Shown: positions 8,668-19,459, counted from the stretch's first letter. The stretch: DNA of 64,000 bases from Brevibacterium sp. RIT 803 (GCF_016892625.1 NZ_JAFEMW010000001.1:62001-126000), one strand, 5' to 3'. Translations and numbers: made by a program. Notes: generated by a model not told the origin, from the sequence alone.

Positions 8668-8768
8668 CTAAACCGAACTCAATGCACCGCATCCGATACT
8701 CATGGGAACACCGACTCATCGGCCGTCCGTCCAGTTTGTCAGGTAACAGGCCCGGGCGTGAGGTCAAA

Positions 8769-10094
8769 ATGACTGCCCACGTTCAGACTCAGCATCCAGA
8801 TTCTCGGGGACAGCGCAAAGCCATCTGGGCCGGTGGAGTTGGCAATTTCGTTGAATGGTTTGACTACGGCGTATACGGATTCTTAGCCGTAACTATCTCC
8901 ACGGTCTTCTTTCCATCCGGTGATCCGACTGCAGCTCTGCTGTCCACCTTCGGAATCTTCGCACTTCCAGTAATCACCCGACCGCTCGGCAGCGTCATCT
9001 TCGCCCGGTTCGGCGACACTGCAGGGCGTAAGGTCACACTCGCTGTCGTACTACTTCTAATGTCCCTGTCGACTGCGGCAATCGGAGCGATTCCGCCCTA
9101 TGCCAGCATCGGGGTCTGGGCTCCGATCTTGTTGATCCTCGCTCGCATCGTGCAAGGATTCTCCGCTGGCGGCGAATACGCCGGAGGAGCCGTTTTGATC
9201 GCGGAGAATTCTCCACGCGAACGACGGGGTTTCCTCGTTGGCTTTATGCCAGCTACCACTGGACTTGGTTTGCTGGCCGGTTCAATGTTCGCCGTCGTTC
9301 TGTCGGCAATGCTCGACAGTGAACAGATGCATTCCTGGGGGTGGAGAATTCCATTTCTGATCGCTCTGCCCATCGGCGCGATCGGCCTATATATACGTTT
9401 CAAGCTCGAAGAAACCTCAGCGTTCAAAGAGCTCCTCGAACAAGACGAAGTTGCCCGCTCTCCGCTGTCAGAGACCATTGGAACCTATGGGAAATCGGTG
9501 CTGCAAGTTACTGGTATTGCTATGGCACAAACTGTCGCCTACTACGTCATCCTCGTTTATGCGCCGACGTTCCTGACCACGCATGCTGGCCACTCTTCCG
9601 GTGAGGCGCTTCTGAGCACTTCAATAGCCATCGCAGGTTACGTGATCACCATCCCAATAGCTGGGGCGCTCTCAGACAAGATTGGACGCAAGCCTCTTAT
9701 GGTGGTGGGCGGAGTTCTCTTGCTTGTGCTTGTATTTCCCGCATTCGCAACCATGTCCGTTGCACCGCTGTGGGTCATCGTCCTCGTACAGTTCTTAACT
9801 GGCGGAGTTGCCCTCGGGCTGTACACAGGGCCACTCGTATGTGCTTGGGTCGAACTCTTCCCAGCTCGTGTCCGCTATTCGGGTGTCGCTATTGGATTTA
9901 GCCTGGCAGTCATTGTCTCAGTTTCCTCGCCATTCATCCTCACCTGGCTCATCTCACTGACGGACAGCAATTTGATACCTCCGATTTATGTCGCACTGAG
10001 CTGCGTGGTCTCCCTGCTGGCTCTTCTAGGCTTGAAAGAGTCAGCACCCGCTAAGGCGTCACACGACTACTTCACGGAAGGTCCGTCTCAATGA
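8769..10094 (+). CDS. MFS transporter, metabolite:H+ symporter (MHS) type
   Basis: Twelve-helix major facilitator of 441 residues. The N-terminal stretch GNFVEWFDYGVYGFLA, the motif RFGDTAGRK after helix 2 and DKIGRKPLM between helices 8 and 9 are hallmarks of the MHS branch that takes up organic acids, betaine or aromatic acids with protons. ATG 8769 is chosen because the MHS signature begins about 15 residues later and GTGAGGT precedes it; an upstream TTG would add an unlikely 40-residue leader. Its stop overlaps the amidase start (ATGA), so the two genes form a coupled uptake and hydrolysis pair, probably for an amide. Substrate unknown. Confidence 0.9.
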   Translation: MTAHVQTQHPDSRGQRKAIWAGGVGNFVEWFDYGVYGFLAVTISTVFFPSGDPTAALLSTFGIFALPVITRPLGSVIFARFGDTAGRKVTLAVVLLLMSLSTAAIGAIPPYASIGVWAPILLILARIVQGFSAGGEYAGGAVLIAENSPRERRGFLVGFMPATTGLGLLAGSMFAVVLSAMLDSEQMHSWGWRIPFLIALPIGAIGLYIRFKLEETSAFKELLEQDEVARSPLSETIGTYGKSVLQVTGIAMAQTVAYYVILVYAPTFLTTHAGHSSGEALLSTSIAIAGYVITIPIAGALSDKIGRKPLMVVGGVLLLVLVFPAFATMSVAPLWVIVLVQFLTGGVALGLYTGPLVCAWVELFPARVRYSGVAIGFSLAVIVSVSSPFILTWLISLTDSNLIPPIYVALSCVVSLLALLGLKESAPAKASHDYFTEGPSQ

Positions 10095-11485
10095 ATCCGC
10101 TAGCCGACCGTGACAATTGGAACGAACTCTGCCGGTTCAGTATCGATGACCTCCTAGCCAACTATGCCAAGGGTTCGCTGTCCCCTGTTGAAGTCTTGAA
10201 CGCTCACCTCGAACGAATTGAGCAACACGAGGAGACCATCAACGCATTTGTTACGGTCACACACGATTTGGCCAAAAGACAAGCGAAACATTCGGAGGAA
10301 ATTTGGCGTAAAGGCGATCATGCAGGTGCGCTTGAAGGCGTCCCCTATGCAATCAAAGATTTGGTTCCGACTGCAGGAATTCGCACGACGAGGGGGTCGC
10401 CGCTGTACCGTGATTGGGTTCCTTCGGAGAACTCACCACTGGCTCAGCTGCTGTTGAAATCGGGCGGAGCTATGGTCGGCAAGACAACGACTTCGGAGAT
10501 CGGCTGGAAGGCTGATGCAGGGAACCCGATCAATGGAGCCAGCCGTACTCCATATAATCCGACATTGACGTCGGGAGGCTCTAGCGGTGGTGCCGCGGCG
10601 GGAGTCGCTGCAGGATTCATGTCACTCGCACAGGGCGGTGATGGAGCCGGCTCCATACGCATCCCGGCCTCCTTCTGCAATCTAGTGGGAATGAAACCTG
10701 GGCCGGGCGTCGTCCCTTACTATCCTCCGACGCCCCTTGGAGCGCTTGTCGCAAATGGCCCACTGGCAAAATCAGTGCGCGACGTCGCCCATTTGCTGGA
10801 TGTGATGTCCGCTCAAGATCCAAGAGATTCAATGTCTGTCGTACGGACACCTGGCGGCTACCGGGGCTCGTGCGATAAAACGCCTGACAAAATACGTGCA
10901 TACTACGCACCGTCCTGGGGTGGACGTCGGGCGGAGCCGTCAATCGAGTCAGTAGTAACCCAGGCAGTATCGCGCTTACAAGGAGGCGGAATTGAGGTCG
11001 AGGAAATTGGCGAAACCCCACCTGATCGATTCGACCTCATGGACATCATCTGGACAACGGGATTCGCCAGCCTCATTCCACGCCCCAACAACGAAACCGA
11101 TCCTGATCTCGCAAAAGTGATCGAACGGGCACGAAGTTACTCCGGGTCTGACCTCGCGACTGCTCACCTAGCCCGCCAAGAGTATAAGGCCCAGGTGGAG
11201 CTACTCCTGCAGCACGTCGACGTTCTCATCACCCCCACAGTAGCAATCGGTCCATTCAACCCAGGGTCGCCCGGTCCCGAATCTGTTGGAGGGATTCCTG
11301 CCAACTACCTAGATTGGGCATGGATGACTTACTCATTCAATTTAAGTGAACATGCTGCCATCACCATTCCATGCGGGTTCGACGAGGACGACTTACCTGT
11401 GGGCCTACAACTGATTTCACGACACGGCACAGAGCACCATCTGTTGGCGTGTGCGGCCATCGTCGAAAGCCTATGCAGCAGCTGA
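10091..11485 (+). CDS. Amidase (amidase signature family)
   Basis: Amidase-signature hydrolase of 464 residues, the usual length. The Ser-cisSer-Lys triad is visible: Lys89 (YAIKDL), the cis-Ser in the GGSSGGA segment (162-168), and the nucleophile Ser188 in GAGSIRIP. It overlaps the preceding transporter gene by 4 nt, which implies that the imported compound is its substrate, for example an aryl or alkyl amide. GatA is excluded by the missing gatC/gatB context. Base composition is intermediate between the core genes and the AT-rich island to the left. Confidence 0.92.
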   Translation: MNPLADRDNWNELCRFSIDDLLANYAKGSLSPVEVLNAHLERIEQHEETINAFVTVTHDLAKRQAKHSEEIWRKGDHAGALEGVPYAIKDLVPTAGIRTTRGSPLYRDWVPSENSPLAQLLLKSGGAMVGKTTTSEIGWKADAGNPINGASRTPYNPTLTSGGSSGGAAAGVAAGFMSLAQGGDGAGSIRIPASFCNLVGMKPGPGVVPYYPPTPLGALVANGPLAKSVRDVAHLLDVMSAQDPRDSMSVVRTPGGYRGSCDKTPDKIRAYYAPSWGGRRAEPSIESVVTQAVSRLQGGGIEVEEIGETPPDRFDLMDIIWTTGFASLIPRPNNETDPDLAKVIERARSYSGSDLATAHLARQEYKAQVELLLQHVDVLITPTVAIGPFNPGSPGPESVGGIPANYLDWAWMTYSFNLSEHAAITIPCGFDEDDLPVGLQLISRHGTEHHLLACAAIVESLCSS

Positions 11486-11514
11486 GATGCTCGCCAACGC
11501 ACCCAACTGGCACG

Positions 11515-11580
11515 CCTGCGGGCCCGAGCTCGAGTTGAGGGCGATGATGCGGCGGGGATTCCCGGTCACCTTCGCGGGCT
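11515..11580 (-). pseudogene. Remnant resembling an SDR gene
   Basis: The minus strand encodes a segment AKVTGNPRRIIALNSSSGPQ, which agrees with residues 160-179 (around catalytic Ser174) of the SDR encoded at 14627-15508 at 13 of 20 positions. No start, cofactor motif or YxxxK follows in frame. It fills the convergent gap between the amidase and pabC-like genes. Read as the scrap of an older SDR gene; the match is short, so this is tentative. Confidence 0.4.
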
Positions 11581-11606
11581 CGATGAGGCCGAAGCAAACT
11601 GGTCGG

Positions 11607-12374
11607 TCAGATCGATTCCATCTGGTGCTCGAGCCAGGTCTTCCATTCCCAGAACCGCTCGGGTGCGGGCGAAGGGTGCGGCATTCCGGACCAGGCGCAG
11701 ACACGTCTGATGCCGTGCAGTGCGTTGACCAACCACACCTCATGGCGGCTCAAGTCCGTAGGCGTACAGAGTCGGAAGTCGATGCCGATTGAACGTCTGA
11801 GTGCCTCCGCTTGGATCAAGGATGAAGTAACGCCCGGAAGTTGTGCCAGATCGGGGTGGGGCACGCACAGTGTCAGATCTTCCCACCACAGCAGACTTGA
11901 GGTAGCAGATTCGACAGCAAAACCGCGTTCGTCGACGAGCAACACCTCATCACAATTGTGATCGACGCGTGCTCGGCCACGCAGGTCTTCCAGCAGACCA
12001 ATGTCCGGGCCCTTCACATGTGGATTCTGCCGCGGATCAGAGAACGGCGGAGCCCACACCCGGAGCTCGTCGGTTCGAGTCGGTGAAGGTCTCAGCCGGA
12101 AACCGAGGACTGGATTGTCGTCGCCGATGATCTCAACGCGAGGAAACCACTCCCCTGAGGGCGGAATCAAGTCGATCAGAGCTGCCCAGAAGTCCTCGGA
12201 GCTTGGCTCGGAGAAACCGAGTTCACGGGCAGTCGAGTTGAATCTACGGCGATGTCGATCGAAGGCCCGCACTTTGCCGTCACTGACGAACCACGAGTCC
12301 GCTGCCAAAAGTGCACCTTCGGGTTCACCCGCGTCGAATACCTTCCCTGAGCCATCCCAGGTCCAGGTGGTCAT
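11607..12374 (-). CDS. pabC: Aminotransferase class IV, aminodeoxychorismate lyase-like
   Basis: Fold-type IV PLP enzyme of 255 residues. Lys121 in HVKGPDIGLL is the expected Schiff-base lysine, and GFAVESATSS around Glu155 matches the family pattern that contacts the PLP ring nitrogen. It starts inside the stop of the pabAB fusion gene (4-nt overlap), so it very probably performs the last step of p-aminobenzoate synthesis, cleavage of 4-amino-4-deoxychorismate to PABA and pyruvate. The family also contains branched-chain and D-amino-acid aminotransferases; the neighbour decides for PabC. Confidence 0.83.
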   Translation of the reverse strand: MTTWTWDGSGKVFDAGEPEGALLAADSWFVSDGKVRAFDRHRRRFNSTARELGFSEPSSEDFWAALIDLIPPSGEWFPRVEIIGDDNPVLGFRLRPSPTRTDELRVWAPPFSDPRQNPHVKGPDIGLLEDLRGRARVDHNCDEVLLVDERGFAVESATSSLLWWEDLTLCVPHPDLAQLPGVTSSLIQAEALRRSIGIDFRLCTPTDLSRHEVWLVNALHGIRRVCAWSGMPHPSPAPERFWEWKTWLEHQMESI

Positions 12375-14575
12375 ATCACACTGCTTCCTCTGTCGACGTC
12401 CGAGAAGGCCTCCTCACCTTCCGACTTCCCGAAGTTCGCCTCCGGAAACTCGACATTGCCGAACAGTCGCAACAGAGGTGCGGCCTTTGCCACAGTTTCA
12501 GCGTATTCGTCCTCGGGGTCAGAGAGGGCGACGATTGCACCACCGACCCCGTATCGGACGGTGCCATCGGCAACGACCAGCGTCCTGATGACCACGCTGA
12601 GGTCGACTGCGCCGTTGAGGGAGAAATAGCCAATCGCCCCGCTGTAGATACCTCGGGGACCGGTCTCGAGTTCGTCGATGATCGACATCGTCCTTAGCTT
12701 CGGCGCCCCGGTCATCGACCCCGGCGGGAAGGCCGCTCTGACGCACGCCACCGGGGAATGTTCGGGGTCGAGGACCGCACTGACCGTGCTCACCATCTGA
12801 TGAACGGTGGCATAGGTTTCGATGCCGAAGAGCACGTCGACATCGACAGAGCCGAGTTCGGCAGTGGCGCCAAGATCGTGGCGAACGAGGTCGACGATCA
12901 TGAGGTTCTCAGAGCGATCCTTCTCCGAATAGTGCAGTTCCTCCTTGATCGCACGGTCTTCCTCGTCTGTGCGGCCGCGTGCTCGTGTGCCTTTTATCGG
13001 TTTGGATTCGACGCGTCCGTCAGAGCCGATGCGCAGGAAGCGTTCCGGAGACGTGCTGAGTATCGTCGCGTCTTTCGACACGAGATAGACGCCGAATGGA
13101 GTCGGGTTCTGTGCGCGCAGAGCGAGGTACTCGCTCAGGGTGTCGAACTCGCCCTCGGCTTCGAGCATGTTGGTCAGACAGACTTCGTAGGTCTCACCAT
13201 CGGTGATCTTGTCCAGCACTCGCTCGATATTTTCACGGTATTGCTTGCGGGAGTGTCGAGCGACCATCGACGTCGCGGTGAGCGCAGCGGTGTGGGAAGC
13301 CGGGCCAACGCGCGGTCCCCCAGGGGTCAACGGGTCGGCGGAAGCGAATTCCTGGATCGCAGTCCTCGTCTGGGCGCACCAGGTCTCGCAGTCTGTTGAT
13401 GACGAGCCGAGTCCGTTGAGTGCCAGCAGGTAGACCTTCAACTCATCGTGGTCGATGACGACAGCGCGGTCGAGGAACATCAGGGAGGCGTCTGGCCGGG
13501 CCGAGTGGTGCTGGTTAGGTGAACCGACCTCTGCCTTCAGCTCGTATCCCAGGTATCCGACCCATCCGAGGCGGAAGTCGAAGGGCAGTGCCGGAGCCTC
13601 AACTCTGATGGTGTCCAGCTCGGCTTCGAGCCAGTCGAAGAGGCCGCTGCTGACTGTCGCCTCAGTGCCTGGCGTACCCGCGAAAGCACTTCCGGTGTGT
13701 CGAATGTGGATCGTGCCGGTGCGCGTATCTGCCGTGGCGACTCGCCCGTTTGCTCCGGTGGGCGCACCCATGATGGTGAACCTCGATGAAACACTGCTTG
13801 GGTCATTGCCATCGAGCCAGACGGCTTCTTCCTCGTCCCCGTACAACCCCGCGAAGATGGTCTCGACCGGCGCCGACAGCTCCAAGGCTTCCACCTGAAG
13901 GGCCGCTGTGATCGGCTCAGGTCGGTCAAGTGTGCCGGAGCTTGGAGTCCCGGAAATCGGAGTCCCAGTGGTCGAGGATTTCGTCTCTCCGTCTGCCCAC
14001 TCCCGGGTCAGTCGCGCGAAATTGCCCAGTAGTTGAAGGCTGTGTTCGGTGGAGATCGATTCGGGGTGGAATTGGACTCCCCACTGCGGAAGAGTTCGAT
14101 GACGCAGCCCCATGATGACTCCGTCGTCGGAATAGGCAGTCACTTCAAGCTCCTTGGGAACGTCGGTGACGGCCAGCGAGTGATAGCGCACCGCATTGAA
14201 CGTCGGCGGAAGATCGGTGAAGAGATCGACACCCAAGTTCCGGATCTCTGAGAGCCGACCGTGCCGTGGGCTGGGAGCATGAGCGACGGATCCACCGTGA
14301 GCCAGTGCGATCCCCTGATGACCCAGGCAGATGCCGAGGATGGGGATTGTCGCGGTCGCAATCACCTCATCACAGATGCCGAAATCCGCGATCTTGTCCG
14401 GGGACCCTGGCCCGGGTGAGATCACCACATTGTCGTACCCATCCAGTGCACCCGCGTGCCAGTCGGTCCAGTCATTGGGCACAACGACCGGCGGGGTGCC
14501 GTTGACCTCGGCGAGGTAGTGGTAAAGGTTGAAGGTGAACGAGTCGTAGTTGTCGATGAGAAGTGTGCGGATCAC
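12371..14575 (-). CDS. pabAB: Aminodeoxychorismate synthase, fused glutamine amidotransferase and PabB
   Basis: Bifunctional 734-residue enzyme that makes 4-amino-4-deoxychorismate for folate. Residues 1-195 are a class I glutamine amidotransferase with Cys83 (GICLGHQG) and His170/Glu172 (QFHPES). Residues about 230-715 are the PabB chorismate-binding part with KPIKGTRARG, LVRHDLG and FPPGSMTGAPK. The PIKGT form favours PabB over anthranilate synthase, which usually has PIAGT. The GTG start is at 14575. The gene is coupled to the downstream pabC-like gene. Fused PabAB is common in actinobacteria. Confidence 0.92.
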   Translation of the reverse strand: MIRTLLIDNYDSFTFNLYHYLAEVNGTPPVVVPNDWTDWHAGALDGYDNVVISPGPGSPDKIADFGICDEVIATATIPILGICLGHQGIALAHGGSVAHAPSPRHGRLSEIRNLGVDLFTDLPPTFNAVRYHSLAVTDVPKELEVTAYSDDGVIMGLRHRTLPQWGVQFHPESISTEHSLQLLGNFARLTREWADGETKSSTTGTPISGTPSSGTLDRPEPITAALQVEALELSAPVETIFAGLYGDEEEAVWLDGNDPSSVSSRFTIMGAPTGANGRVATADTRTGTIHIRHTGSAFAGTPGTEATVSSGLFDWLEAELDTIRVEAPALPFDFRLGWVGYLGYELKAEVGSPNQHHSARPDASLMFLDRAVVIDHDELKVYLLALNGLGSSSTDCETWCAQTRTAIQEFASADPLTPGGPRVGPASHTAALTATSMVARHSRKQYRENIERVLDKITDGETYEVCLTNMLEAEGEFDTLSEYLALRAQNPTPFGVYLVSKDATILSTSPERFLRIGSDGRVESKPIKGTRARGRTDEEDRAIKEELHYSEKDRSENLMIVDLVRHDLGATAELGSVDVDVLFGIETYATVHQMVSTVSAVLDPEHSPVACVRAAFPPGSMTGAPKLRTMSIIDELETGPRGIYSGAIGYFSLNGAVDLSVVIRTLVVADGTVRYGVGGAIVALSDPEDEYAETVAKAAPLLRLFGNVEFPEANFGKSEGEEAFSDVDRGSSVI

Positions 14576-14626
14576 TGCTCTGCCGATGCGTCAGTCTGCC
14601 TGTGAACTCTGCGAAGACCGAGGAGC

Positions 14627-15508
14627 TCAGCCGAGGACGAGGCGACGAGTAGAGTCCACCAGTTCGGCAGTCTTGTCAGCGAGCAGCGATTCCTCAGAAT
14701 CGGCCCCTGCACGCACATACCGCCCCGTGTATGCATCCAACGTCCCCGAGGCCAAAGCCACCGCAAGATCAGTCACCTGCTCAGGACTCGTCCAGTCACC
14801 CTCCCCGCGGAAGTCGTGGACCGGCATGGACTTCGTCATGGTCGTTTCCACTACCCCGGGTGCCATCTCGAAGATCCGCAGGCCCTTGTCGTGGCCGAAG
14901 TGGACGACGGAATCGGCGAGACGGAACAGAGAGGCCTTCGACGCCGAGTACACGGCGTAGGCGGGCGTCCCTTGGGCACCTGATCCTGAGTTGAGGTCGA
15001 TGATGCGGCTGGGACGACCGGTCGCCTCGGCGTTGGTAATGAGGACCGGGGCGAGAGCGTTGATCATGAGGGCGACACCAAGGACGTTGGCGTCGACGAC
15101 ACCCTTGATGCTCTCCGGATCTGCCTCCCACAGCGGCCCCTCGGTCGACTCGATGCGGCCGGCATTGTTAACCAGCACCTGCATACGGCGGCCACTCTCA
15201 GATTCGAGCGCTGCGACCGCAATGTGCAACGCCGACACCGAGTCGATGTCATCGGCGCGCAGCTCCAACCCGGTGACCGCTCCCCCGGTGGCCTCGACGA
15301 TCTCCGCCGCCGCTGCCTCAGCCTTCGACGCCGAGGTGGCCGTGACGACCACGTGATAGCCGGCGCGGGCGAACGCTTCGGACAGGTAGCGGCCGATGCC
15401 GCGGGCTCCACCGGTCACGACCGCGATGGTCTCACCGGGCACGGCGGTGACCTCCGTCGCGCCGTCGTGGGTCGGCAGGTTGGTACCGTAGGGCAGCTTC
15501 TCGGTCAT
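14627..15508 (-). CDS. SDR family oxidoreductase
   Basis: Classical short-chain dehydrogenase of 293 residues with an N-terminal extension of about 28 residues before the Rossmann motif TGGARGIG (32-39). NNAG is at 114-117, and catalytic Ser174, Tyr187 and Lys191 (YSASK) are complete. AGGAG stands upstream of ATG 15508. It lies between pheT and pabAB on the same strand, with a weak hairpin separating it from pheT. No pathway partner is evident, so the substrate is unknown. Confidence 0.9.
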   Translation of the reverse strand: MTEKLPYGTNLPTHDGATEVTAVPGETIAVVTGGARGIGRYLSEAFARAGYHVVVTATSASKAEAAAAEIVEATGGAVTGLELRADDIDSVSALHIAVAALESESGRRMQVLVNNAGRIESTEGPLWEADPESIKGVVDANVLGVALMINALAPVLITNAEATGRPSRIIDLNSGSGAQGTPAYAVYSASKASLFRLADSVVHFGHDKGLRIFEMAPGVVETTMTKSMPVHDFRGEGDWTSPEQVTDLAVALASGTLDAYTGRYVRAGADSEESLLADKTAELVDSTRRLVLG

Positions 15509-15547
15509 GGTCGTACTCCTGTGATGTTCGGTTCGGATGTGACAGGA

Positions 15548-15578
15548 CCCGGCCGGGATACCGAAGCAACCGACCGGG
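15548..15578 (-). terminator. Imperfect hairpin between pheT and the SDR gene
   Basis: CCCGGCCGG pairs with CCGACCGGG with one mismatch around a 13-nt loop, in the gap after pheT. There is no U-run. A modest factor-independent terminator or pause is possible. Confidence 0.35.
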
Positions 15579-15596
15579 CCATCATGCGTTCAGTCC

Positions 15597-18185
15597 TCAG
15601 CTGCGGACTTCAGCATTGTGGCGCTCAGCGGCCAACTGCGTCGCGGCCTCACGCATCGCCGAGGCATCATCGGCCTTGAGCGTGCGATCCGCTGCTCGGA
15701 AGGTCAGGCGGAAGGCCAGGGACTTCTTGCCCTCGGGCAGCTGGTCACCGGTGTAGAGGTCGAAGGTCTCGAGCAGTTCGAGCTCCTCCCCCGCACCCTC
15801 GCGCAGAGTCGCCGCCAGCGTCTGGGTGGGCAGTGACTTGTCGACGATGAGGGCGACGTCCTGACGGGAGACCGGGTAGGTCGACAGTGCGCCGTCCCAG
15901 GTCCGCAGGTCCTCCTGTGCCAGGAGTGCGTCGAGATCGATCTCGAAGGCCACGGTCCGAGCCGGCAGGCCGAGGTTCTCGCACACCTTCGGGTGGAGTT
16001 CACCCGCATGTCCGAGTTCCTGACCGTCAGCTAGAAGGAACTTTGCCGCACGTCCGGGGTGCCAGGGTGCGATCTGGTCGGCTTCGACACTGACCTCGAT
16101 GCCGTTGACGCCGGCGATGCGGCGGACGGTGTCGATGACGTCGGTGGCCTCGGCCTTGCGGCCCTTGCCCCAGACGCCGGGCAGTTCGACGTTGCCGGAG
16201 ATGATGCCCGCGTAGTGGTACGGCTGGGCGGGAACCGAGGCGTAGACCTCCTCGAGTTCCACATCAGTGGGGTGGTAGCCGGGCAGGTGCCGTGGCCCTG
16301 GACCTGCGGGCAGTCCCGCCGAGGTGGAGACGAGTCCGGCCTCGAACAGGGCGACATCCTTGGCTCCGCGACCGAAGTTGCGTGCCACCAGTTCGACCAG
16401 GGTTGAGAGCAGGTTGGTGCGCATCAGCGGCAGGTCTTCGGACATCGGGTTTGCCAGGCGGATGTGCTTGCGGCGCACATCGTCGGCTTCCAGGCGCAGC
16501 TGATCATCACGCTTATCGGACGTGAACGGGTAGGACAGCACCTCCGTGAAGCCGTCGGCGGCCAGCAGATTAGAGATCCGGCGCCGCGTGCGCTGTGCTT
16601 CGGTCATGCCCTGTCCGGCGCGAGCGGCCGGCTGGATTGATGGGATCCGGTCGTAGCCGCCGGTGCGGGCGACTTCCTCGATGAGGTCGACGTCGGCGGT
16701 GATGTCCGTGCGCCAGGAGGGCACGGTCACGGCCAGACGGTCCTTGCCGATGACCTCGATGCCTGCACCGATGCCTTCGAGAAGACCAGTCACCTCGGCG
16801 GTCGTGTAGTCGACGCCGACGAGGGAGTCGACGCGCTTGATCGGAAGCTCGATGACGGTGGGTTCGGGAGCCTGCCCGACCTGTGTTGTCGCCGGGCTGA
16901 GAGTGCCGCCTGCGAGTTCGACGAGCAGGTCAGCGCAGCGACGTGCCGCCACGGGGCCGAGCAACGGGTCGACTCCACGTTCGAAGCGACGCGAGGCCTC
17001 GGACGACAACTTGTGCCTGCGTGCGGTCCTGGCGATCGAGATCGGGTCGAAGTGGGCGGATTCGATGACGACGGCGGTGGTTGTCTCGCCCACCTCGACG
17101 TCGGCTCCGCCCATGACTCCGGCGAGGCCGATGATCTTGCCGCCGGTGCTGTCTGAACCCTGTCCGCCGCGGTCGGTGATGAGGAGGTCCTCGGCGTCCA
17201 GGCTGCGTTCGACATCGTCGAGGGTCGTGAACTTCTCCCCCGCCTGTGCACGACGCACGACGATCTCCTCGCCCAGCAGCGCAGTGTCATAGGCGTGCAG
17301 TGGCTGACCGAGTTCGAGCATGACGTAGTTCGTGACATCAACGGTCAGCCTGATGGGGCGCATGCCTGCGGCGATGAGTCGGCGCTGCATCCAGAACGGG
17401 GTTGTCGCTGCCGGGTCGAGCCCGGTGACCTGCATGGCGGTGAACTGGTCGCAGCCGACGTTGCCGTCGATGGGGTTGGAGTCCTCGATGACGACAGGGA
17501 ACCCGTCATCGGTGGGGGCGTTGACCTCGGCGACGGTGGGGCTGCCGATGTCGGTGAAGGACTGGCCCTTCATCTGCGCGTACTCGCGGGCGATGCCGCG
17601 CATCGACAGCTGGTAACCACGGTCAGGGGTGACGTTGACGTCGAGGGTGACCTGGTCGAGGCCGAGCAGCTTGATCGCGTCATCGCCGGGCTCACCCGTC
17701 AGACCAAGATCCGACAAAACGATGATGCCGTCGTGGTCCTCACCCAGGCCGAGTTCCTTGGCCGAGCAGATCATGCCATCGGACTTGTGGCCGTAGGTCT
17801 TGCGCGCAGCGATCTGGAAATCACCGGGCAGGACGGCTCCGGGCAGGCAGGCGACGATGAGGTCGCCGACGACGAAGTTGTGGGCACCGCAGATGATGCC
17901 GCGACTGGGTCGTTCCTCGCCGGGCTGCGGGTCCTTCGGATCATCGGCATCTTCGTTGTGTGCGGGGCCGACGTCGACACGGCACCAGTTGACGGTCTTG
18001 CCGTTCGAGTGCTCTTCCTTGACAAGTTCGAGGACGCGTCCGACGACGAGGGGCCCGGTGATCTCGGGGCCGAAGAAGTCCTCTTCCTCGAGTCCGACCG
18101 CGGCGAATTCCGCGGCCAGGGCATGGGGATCCGTATCGGCCGGGAGATCGACGTAGTCGGCCAGCCAGTTCAGTGGGACGCGCAT
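15597..18185 (-). CDS. pheT: Phenylalanine--tRNA ligase beta subunit
   Basis: Beta chain of the alpha2-beta2 phenylalanyl-tRNA synthetase, 862 residues, normal for actinobacteria. It has the N-terminal tRNA-binding OB fold (about 40-165), the B3/B4 editing region, the B5 domain (around RTARRHKLSSEASRRFERG), and the C-terminal anticodon-binding FDX-ACB domain (about 770-862, beginning near TYPVSRQDVALIVD). It starts 1 nt after the pheS stop, so both subunits are made in step. Confidence 0.97.
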   Translation of the reverse strand: MRVPLNWLADYVDLPADTDPHALAAEFAAVGLEEEDFFGPEITGPLVVGRVLELVKEEHSNGKTVNWCRVDVGPAHNEDADDPKDPQPGEERPSRGIICGAHNFVVGDLIVACLPGAVLPGDFQIAARKTYGHKSDGMICSAKELGLGEDHDGIIVLSDLGLTGEPGDDAIKLLGLDQVTLDVNVTPDRGYQLSMRGIAREYAQMKGQSFTDIGSPTVAEVNAPTDDGFPVVIEDSNPIDGNVGCDQFTAMQVTGLDPAATTPFWMQRRLIAAGMRPIRLTVDVTNYVMLELGQPLHAYDTALLGEEIVVRRAQAGEKFTTLDDVERSLDAEDLLITDRGGQGSDSTGGKIIGLAGVMGGADVEVGETTTAVVIESAHFDPISIARTARRHKLSSEASRRFERGVDPLLGPVAARRCADLLVELAGGTLSPATTQVGQAPEPTVIELPIKRVDSLVGVDYTTAEVTGLLEGIGAGIEVIGKDRLAVTVPSWRTDITADVDLIEEVARTGGYDRIPSIQPAARAGQGMTEAQRTRRRISNLLAADGFTEVLSYPFTSDKRDDQLRLEADDVRRKHIRLANPMSEDLPLMRTNLLSTLVELVARNFGRGAKDVALFEAGLVSTSAGLPAGPGPRHLPGYHPTDVELEEVYASVPAQPYHYAGIISGNVELPGVWGKGRKAEATDVIDTVRRIAGVNGIEVSVEADQIAPWHPGRAAKFLLADGQELGHAGELHPKVCENLGLPARTVAFEIDLDALLAQEDLRTWDGALSTYPVSRQDVALIVDKSLPTQTLAATLREGAGEELELLETFDLYTGDQLPEGKKSLAFRLTFRAADRTLKADDASAMREAATQLAAERHNAEVRS

Positions 18186-18186
18186 A

Positions 18187-19239
<1,053 letters not shown>

Positions 19240-19447
19240 TCATCTGCGTTATCTGCATCTTCTGCGTACTTCAATGCCGTTTGTCTGCTGCGCTCAAGTC
19301 TATCGCCTGTGATTCGGTGCCAGGCCACTCGTCCGGATCGTGTCCTGGCACCCCTGTGTCTTCCGCCCTCGCCGAGGCGGCTCCACCGGATCCCGGTCCG
19401 TCCCCACATCTGTGAGCTGAGTCATCGAGGCCCCACTCCAAAAGATG

Positions 19448-19453
19448 TAGTGT
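19448..19453 (+). promoter_or_regulatory. Leaderless promoter -10 box of the acetolactate synthase gene
   Basis: TAGTGT stands exactly 6 nt before ATG 19460 (spacer cgaaac), and no ribosome site is present. The mRNA probably begins at the start codon. Confidence 0.55.
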
Positions 19454-19459
19454 CGAAAC

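Larger units (their letters stand above)
8315..8768. other. Intergenic region with operator-like palindromes and a gene scrap
   Basis: This 450-bp stretch separates the orphan membrane protein gene from the divergent MFS gene. It holds a 17-bp palindrome (8414-8430), a 54-bp racemase gene remnant (8522-8575), an inverted repeat TCACCT/AGGTGA (8619-8636), and TTGTC-N9-GACAA (8649-8667). It probably carries the promoters of both flanking genes. No intact gene is seen. Confidence 0.5.

Noticed and set aside
8649..8768. Upstream TTG start for the MHS transporter
   Set aside because: It would add 40 residues not resembling the family and cover the TTGTC/GACAA site; ATG 8769 fits better.
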